From NCBI GenBank assembly GCA_000969725.1, contig JXSR01S007594.1: DNA of 26,917 bases; one strand, written 5' to 3'. Origin of the DNA: Ophiothrix spiculata. Taxonomy: Eukaryota > Echinodermata > Ophiuroidea > Amphilepidida > Ophiotrichidae. Each line of letters begins with the position of its first letter. Within the stretch, counting starts at the first letter, position 1. A program made the position numbers and the translations under genes. The notes under the pieces are model-generated. The model was not told where the DNA came from and ran no database searches. It saw only the letters and a list, made by a program, of their open reading frames with translations. Below, in pieces: positions 20,790 to 26,917 of the stretch.

Positions 20790-20895
20790 GGCTTCTGCAG
20801 GTTTTTCTCTGGGTACCCTGATCTTCCTCCTGCATTCAAGAACTGAATCTAAAAACATCTTGGAGCCCTGTTATTAAAAGATAAGCTTCATTTAG
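20790..20895 (+). repeat. 5'-truncated SINE copy (family of 16804)
   Basis: It shares GCAGGTTTTTCT-like, ATCTTCCTCCTGCAT, AAACATCTTGGA and ATAAGCTTCATT with the element at 16910-17012, but lacks the tRNA-like head. Confidence 0.6.
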
Positions 20896-20923
20896 CTTAC
20901 ATGGTACTTGGGTTTCCTCACAC

Positions 20924-21188
20924 CCTGGTCACATAAGCCACAAGAAGCTGCAACACCGCTATGACATCGGTATGACACCAGTGAATGATTACGATGCCCA
21001 GTCGGACACTGGTGGTTATGTGACTATAACTGAAGACATCGTATACAAACCTTGAGGTTTTGACTCGGAATTAAATTATTGCGGCATGCTTCCGGCGCAA
21101 GTCTGGACACAGGCCGGTGTCCAATAGGCATCTGCTAAATTGACGCCGTAACACATCGTAACTTTGCCGCAAGGTTATGTGACCAAGG
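20924..21188. mobile_element. 265-bp inverted-repeat element (MITE)
   Basis: The ends CCTGGTCACATAAGCC (20924-20939) and GGTTATGTGACCAAGG (21173-21188) are inverted copies with few mismatches. The interior repeats GGTTATGTGAC near 21012. There is no coding frame. Confidence 0.55.
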
Positions 21189-21208
21189 TATTAGTAAAAG
21201 CCTAAACA

Positions 21209-21742
21209 AGATGATTAACCCAGGGGGGGGGGGGTTAACTGATATTTGTGTCCGGGTAACCACCTGACACCCGAGTTCAGCAGGTTCCAAAGGTGACCCT
21301 ATGTTAGACCAAAAATTGGCAAAAATAAGTGAAATGATACCCGCTCTGAGACCATAAATCGACCATATCTGTTCAAATGGACACCCTATCCGGGAGACCA
21401 TGCCTGTTCAAATATGACAAAATAATTATTTCAAGAAATCATAGGTAAAATGTAACTGTACACCATTTGAACACTTTTAAAAAGTGTTTCTAGGTATTTG
21501 AAGCACTTTTATTGTCAATTTAAGGCACCATTGTCATTAATTCAACCATTCTTTCTTAGTTTGATACCCTATCAGAGACTTAAAAGCCAAATTTGATACC
21601 CTATATGAGACTTGCAAAGAATCATGTCGATTTTAATACCCTATTTTGCAAGTTTCGAGACCTGTCCAGGTCTCACCTTTTTGGTAACGTGGGTGGTTAC
21701 CAGGTCCGAATACCCATTTACCCCCCCTCCTCAGATGATTAA
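21209..21742. mobile_element. 505-bp G/C-ended element flanked by 10-bp direct repeats
   Basis: It starts with 12 G (21223-21234) and ends with a C run (21721-21727). The ends are imperfect inverted repeats sharing GGTAACCACC and GTCCGG-type phrases. AGATGATTAA occurs as a direct repeat on both sides (21209-21218 and 21733-21742), which looks like a target duplication. Inside, GATACCCTAT followed by GAGAC repeats about six times at 30-40 base spacing in two blocks. No transposase was seen. Confidence 0.6.
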
Positions 21743-22390
21743 GAAGATGATGATATACACAATGGGAGATTCTAGGAAGGTTGAAGTTTTTGTTTTTTTT
21801 GTAAAATTTGTCATGTATCAAGTTCCTATTTTACAACGTACAAAGGGCCTGACCAGTACTAGTGACAACCATCATGATTAGGATTTGATGTTTGATTATC
21901 CATGTGCCATAGACTTACCTCCCCCCCCCAAAAAAAAAAAATGCTAGCATGTTAAAATAAGTGTAACTTCTAATGCCATTACTAGCATCTAGTTATATCT
22001 TGCAAGTATGAAAGTATAATAAGGACAAATTTCTGTCAAATAAACAGATAGGTCAACAGGTCTCATTAAACCATTGAGCCATTTCTTCCTAAACTTTAAA
22101 TTCTCCATCCTGTTAGGAAAAGGAATACCATGATGCCATACAACAAGAGTTCATGGAGCCTGCTTGCTCTGGCTAGTTGGTTTCCTGATTCAATTAGACT
22201 TGCAACTCTTGCTGCACTTTGCAAGATGTGTTTATATGGGGCTATAAATACTGCCCTCTTTCAAACTTAACAAAAGATAAGACAATATGAGGTCAACCTT
22301 CCCTGAAACTTTTTTGCATTTTAGATAATGCAAAACAGTCTATGTTAGGCGTAATGTTTGAGCTCTATATGGTCATGTGTGACTAACCCC
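21743..22390. other. No gene recognised
   Basis: AT-rich, with a C run followed by an A run at about 21922-21941. Nothing else was recognised. Confidence 0.4.
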
Positions 22391-22733
22391 TAAAGGTGCA
22401 ATTCATGATTCTGATGTGATAAAAACCTCACCTCTTCTCTAGCTAATTAACAAGAAAAGTATACAGCATTAATACATGCTGAAAATTTCACTTGATTCCA
22501 ACCATTTGTTTTCAAGTAATAAGTTTTTAAGCATTTATAAAATCCCCATAGGTTACTGTGTTGTAAATAGAAAATGACACATTTTCTCACTTTTCTCAAA
22601 AATGCAAGCAACTTTAAAAGAATGGTTTGGGGTTTGTAACACATACTAGTTAAGGATTCTTTTTAGCTAAAAAACTCATAATTGATAGAGGCGACCTTGA
22701 GGACAAAAAGTGGATCATGAATTGCCCCTTTTA
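22391..22733. mobile_element. 343-bp inverted-repeat element (MITE)
   Basis: The ends TAAAGGTGCAATTCATGATT (22391-22410) and ATCATGAATTGCCCCTTTTA (22714-22733) are inverted copies with a few mismatches. The interior is AT-rich and noncoding. Confidence 0.55.
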
Positions 22734-22907
22734 AGATTAAACTCGTAAATTCAGATTCTTAATTCATGCATGGAGGTAAAATTTTGAGTATTTAGATTTT
22801 TCCAATGAAGACCTTATCGTAATGCCCAAATGCAGAACTGAAAACATGCACATGTCTTGCATACAGTTTAGCATATCATTCACCTCAAGTATTACTGTAT
22901 ATTATCA

Positions 22908-23241
22908 GCCAAGTAACAAAAAGAACCAGTTGATCGTCCCCTACCTCTCCAATTTTGGACGCCGCACCAATTTTTTTTTAATTTTATATTATTAAATCCC
23001 CCAAACAAAACAAAAATATCAACAAAACACTTTTTAATTGGTATTTACAAGTTGACAGGATCCTTATTGCACTTTAATAACCTAAAAATACCATAATATC
23101 ATCTTCAAATATGTAATGGTGGGCCATCTTGGACATGGCGACCATCTTGGAAAAAATTACGAAATAACAAATAATAAGGGCCTCCCTCACCAACTGTTCG
23201 GAAAAGTTTGGACGATCAACTGGTTATTTTTGTTACTTGGC
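22908..23241. mobile_element. 334-bp element with 32-bp terminal inverted repeats
   Basis: Arms 22908-22939 (GCCAAGTAACAAAAA, then GAACCAGTTGATCGTCC) and 23210-23241 match at 31 of 32 positions. There is no coding frame and no clear target duplication. It may be nested in an older element, since TACTGTA and TACAGTA phrases lie outside both ends (near 22893 and 23446). Confidence 0.65.
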
Positions 23242-23248
23242 TTAAGTG

Positions 23249-23356
23249 GTATATTTTCGCGCTACATTTACATTAAGCTCTATTTACATTCGAGCTTATC
23301 ATGCTCTGCTCGCCTTTTATGAAAATAAATGTAATGTGAAAAATAGTAATATACCG
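23249..23356. repeat. Hairpin-forming repeat
   Basis: GGTATATT with ACATTTACATT on the left, and AAATGTAATGTG with AATATACC on the right, form imperfect inverted arms. It is possibly part of the surrounding older element. Confidence 0.4.
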
Positions 23357-25196
23357 CCGAACGTAAAAAAAATATTACGAGCGTGAAAATTAAAATGTGC
23401 AAAATGATCCAAATATTAGCCGTGAATGAAAATTACTGAGGCGCTTACAGTATTAGCAAAGTTTGTCTTGGTGCACAACCAAATCACTGCTCCAAAATTG
23501 TTTTGTCAGTAACCGAGTGTATCCGAATATCCCCAATCTGAGCTTCATGGATGACAACACCATTAAACGGCTTGGTATACATATTCTGGTATCTGCCACT
23601 ATATCCAGATATCCATGGTTAGAATACTACATGTACTTCATTATCCCATACACTTATATTTTTGACAACAAACTTCCTACACATTTATCTGACATAGCAA
23701 AATGATATAGTGACACACGTCACCATCAATCATATCAACATTGATGATCCCAGTATAATATCTGCATACACTTTACCTTTCTAACTCCATGTCCATGATT
23801 ACAATTTTATAAAGTCCTGATACTTCAATGGTCGACAACCATCTACTATACAGCGAAAGTTGTTTACAACGCAATACTTGTCTTATGCTGGCCAAGGAAA
23901 CTGATTTTTTCTTTTTTTAATTCTAAACACTGTCATTGAAGTGATGATGCACTAAACTTTCAATGACAGTTAAGTACAAGATGAACTTGACATTTACAAA
24001 GTGTGAAAATTTGTGTAGATCAAAAAACTTTTCATCAAACTTGTTGAATATGCAGAAGATTCAGCAAAACTTCTTAATTTCATCTATTTCAGGAAAACTT
24101 GTTAATTTCATCTTTTTGAATTGAATTGCCAATAGAATTATAATTCACATTGTAAACAAGAATAATACCCTACACCGACATCTCTATCAACTTGCAAATT
24201 CACAGTCCTAACAAAAGTTAGAACAAGCTCATAAGTATACAAAAAATAAATTGTAAAACTGGTACTACATACGACATTTAAACCTTATTTGTATTCACAA
24301 TTTGTGGACAATGTGTACTAACTAGCACACCTATCATATATATCGTTTAATTTTTTGGAAGTTTGTGAAATCACCTTCACCAAACTTAAAATTTCTCAGC
24401 TCAAAAATATTGACTTTTGCGCAGGGCATCTGTCATTGATAGGAGACAGACCAGGCATTTCCTTTAGCACTGTAAGCATGGGTGATAACATATGCTTTCA
24501 ATTTGAAGCAGAGTTAGATGGTGATCCTTACTGGCTACCCCCTACGATCCCAGGGGGGTCACAGTCACACAAAGGTGCTACCCATCCTAGATTATCCATC
24601 CGGGCATCCACCTCTGAAGTCAAAATAAAATTCCTTTTAAAATAATATAAAATACAGAAAGATAAAAAAAATACTGCCATGGTGCCCCAAATGACAAAGT
24701 CACTTCACAGTTATTTTGTCTCTAAATTTTGCGTGGGATGAGAACTAAAATTGTTGATCCAAGTCAGTTATTGTTGCGGATGAAGTCAGATAGGGGACTT
24801 ACGGAAAATTCTCCTGAAGCTTAAACTGGCTTCAGTTTGGCAAGCTGAATGGCAGGGGGGACTTGGTGAAAATCTTACAGAAAAAATAGCACATATTTTA
24901 AATTTAAAATACTGCTTTTCAGCTGAAAAGAAGTCAAAATTGGCTCTAAATTGTTTCTTAAAACTTTTGCAGTTTTTCTTTTTAAGCTTAGTTCAAAACA
25001 GGGGCAAATATTGGTTGGAAGGGAATAAACTAACCTTTTCCCCACTGAGGGAAGACCTCAAAGTTTTCCCAGGGAAAAACCCTACTTCGTCAAATTTTGA
25101 AACACTTAATGATATCCACAGAAAAATACACTTATCTCAGTGTGTAAATCAATTTGAAAACATAGATTCAACACCCCTTTTTACAGCTACTTTGTA
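23357..25196. other. No gene recognised
   Basis: It contains a 12-bp hairpin (ACTGTCATTGAA at 23929-23940, TTCAATGACAGT at 23959-23970) and a short tandem repeat of AAAACTTGTTAATTTCATCT at about 24066 and 24097. Frames at 24355-24645 (starting at TTG) and 24940-25197 have no recognisable domain, and no exon could be supported. Confidence 0.4.
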
Positions 25197-25722
25197 GCCA
25201 GTGATTTTGAGAGGGAGCCTTGTTCATGTCCCCGGGTTTAAATGCATACCGATCTTTGCATTTACGTAACTTTGGACAGTATCTGTTGTGCAATTGAAAC
25301 GTGATCATGTATACACATGATGCAACCTATTCCTCAGGGTTCAGAGTTTACTCTAATAATTTAAAAATCAAGTAAATATTGAAAAGCCTATATTTAATCT
25401 TCAAATAAAAAATACGATTATCAAGCATGAGAGTAAAGTTTAATCGCCCTAGCCAACCTCTCTCTCTCTCTCTCTATTCGGGCTACCTAAGTAAGGTATG
25501 TACAAAGCTGAAAACTAAACCATGCAAGTATTAGGTAATAGGCCTAAGAGTATTACAGAAAACAGAATATTTGAAAAATAGAAGTTCATTTTGTAAATTG
25601 GTGAAATGGTAGTTTTTAAGTTCTAACCTAAGAAGAAGCTACCAAACAAACCATACACTCAAACTGTTCTGAAGTAGGCCTAATATAAAACTATACATTA
25701 TTAATTTTGCATATATTTTTTT

Positions 25723-25757
<35 letters not shown>

Positions 25758-26517
25758 CATTTATATGATTGATAATTCACTCCTTTATTGGCCACTGTAC
25801 TATTTTTGAAATACAATACACACGTAATAAACCAAGCAAGCAATTGCTAGTATTTTTAGTAGGCCTTTAAATTTCAACCCGATCAGCTGATTGATGTACG
25901 TGTTCCAGATGGATGACCATTTGATATCATATCAAACCCCAGGCCAGCTAGGGTTGCTTGCCAGGTTACAGCGTATGCAGCTAGCTTGCACACTACTAAG
26001 CTTACATTTCATTGCTGTACCTTGATACACCAAGTAAATAACTTCATCAAATCATAAACAGGACTGTCAATTTGAATGTCATCTAAGGAAGGACAACACG
26101 TTACTCAATTTTACGTTTTTGCAAGTTTATTTTGTACCGTAATATTTTAACAAAGTGCTTAGTTTTACAAAAGTATACATTTCCAGAAAGGAATTTTCAC
26201 AAGGAACATGATGCAGATGTTATTTTTGACAAAAAATCACATAGTTTTTCAAAATCACAAAAAACTAATTTTTTGGCCATTTGGGCTTTCAAACAAGCTA
26301 AAAATAACAATTTTCTAACCCGGCCTACGAGATTGAAACAACAGTGCATTAGAACACTGCGCCAGCCAATCAACACGTCAGACAAGTACGAAATTTAATA
26401 CTTAATAAGGAATTGCATATTGCACAAGACAATTCGTATTGAAATGTACAAAAAATTAATTGATTGAATATCATCAAATTTGGGATCAAATTCTTTCAAT
26501 TGGTGTTATATTTAGGT
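25197..26517. other. No gene recognised
   Basis: It holds a TC microsatellite (about 25460-25476) and an ATTT microsatellite (about 25721-25756). A frame at 26132-26398 has low-complexity Lys/Asn/Phe composition without a domain. Confidence 0.45.
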
Positions 26518-26576
26518 ATAAACATAATGTTATTTTACAAATATACCCCATATTTGTAAAATAACATTATGTTTAT
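26518..26576. repeat. Perfect 27-bp inverted repeat, 5-base loop
   Basis: Arms 26518-26544 and 26550-26576 are exact complements, starting ATAAACATAATG, with loop ACCCC. It is probably a very short foldback element. Confidence 0.9.
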
Positions 26577-26917
26577 TCAGGATAGTTTTGAAGAAATTCA
26601 AAGCAAAAATGGTTTCTCTTAGTTCAGGCCATATGCTGCAGACCAAAAATGCATAAATGTAAATTAGTAAGACTAAATTAACATATTTTGCACTCAAATT
26701 GCCTGTACACCTTTGTTTTTGGCGGACATTTCATTTTGAATCGCCCTTGTCATAATACAAAATATGTATAGACTAGTAAGGCCAAAGAAACTAGAATATG
26801 CGGTTCTCGGGCCGCGCGGTTCTCGACACAGAGTGTCGATCACGATGCCTCCGCCTTCCACCTTTGTAATCGGACTAGGTTGAGAATTTGACCTTTCTTT
26901 TGACCTTTGACCCAAAC
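26577..26917. other. Window end, repeat-like
   Basis: GCGGTTCTCG occurs twice (near 26799 and 26817), with a hairpin CGACACAGAGTGTCG at about 26825-26839 and GACCTTT phrases at the end. The mix of CpG-rich and repeated phrases suggests a dispersed repeat cut by the window edge. Confidence 0.35.

Noticed and set aside
24355..24645. 96-codon plus-strand frame, considered as an exon
   Set aside because: It starts at TTG, the AG near 24442 has no convincing matching donor, and no domain or partner exon was found.

Overview
This window looks like AT-rich nuclear DNA from a marine invertebrate. There are no long open frames, no bacterial gene layout and no ribosome binding sites. What is present is one gene in small exons with GT-AG introns, tRNA-derived SINEs, many short inverted-repeat transposons, microsatellites, homopolymer C/G tracts and one 50-base run of N (11518-11567). 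The palindrome TAGGCCTA and its near variants recur, which I associate with echinoderm-like (deuterostome) genomes. That assignment is impression, not proof.

The only protein-coding gene I can support is on the minus strand and incomplete at its 3' end. Four exons join in one frame: exon 1 with the start codon (coding part 18636-18661), exon 2 (15375-15456), exon 3 (6557-6689) and exon 4 (5453-5550). Together they give 339 coding bases, 113 residues. Every junction has GT-AG ends, the splice phases 2, 0 and 1 match across the three introns, and there is an in-frame stop just upstream of the start. The protein is rich in Ser, Asp, Pro and Gly and looks like a disordered N-terminal region. I do not recognise the family. 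Exon 4 ends at a good donor, so the gene continues toward or past position 1, but no further exon could be placed with confidence.

The most unusual structure is that tandem repeats are built from, or abut, this gene's splice junctions. An array at about 14565-15390 repeats the end of exon 2 together with its donor about eight times. At 6597-6903 part of exon 3 with its acceptor is present three times. Another array (18371-18635) abuts the exon 1 donor. The first two lie at opposite ends of the same 8.7 kb intron.

Layout by position: 1-1138, no gene; 1139-2129, a 985-bp inverted-repeat element with TTA at both ends; 2130-3240, a three-copy repeat interrupted by an insertion; 4064-4330, a tRNA-derived SINE; 5453-18661, the gene, whose introns hold several small inverted-repeat elements, a hAT-type element with a perfect 8-bp target duplication, a duplication on both sides of the assembly gap, and two SINEs; 18662 to about 19130, probable 5' untranslated region; 19.2-26.9 kb, upstream flank with no supported gene, holding a second SINE copy, a 505-bp element flanked by a 10-bp direct repeat, further inverted-repeat elements and a perfect 27-bp palindrome.

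I found no CRISPR array, no functional tRNA or rRNA gene, and no recognisable transposase or reverse transcriptase. Most open frames of 60-125 codons here are chance or repeat-derived; those checked (at 2543, 10762 and 24355) begin at GTG or TTG rather than ATG.
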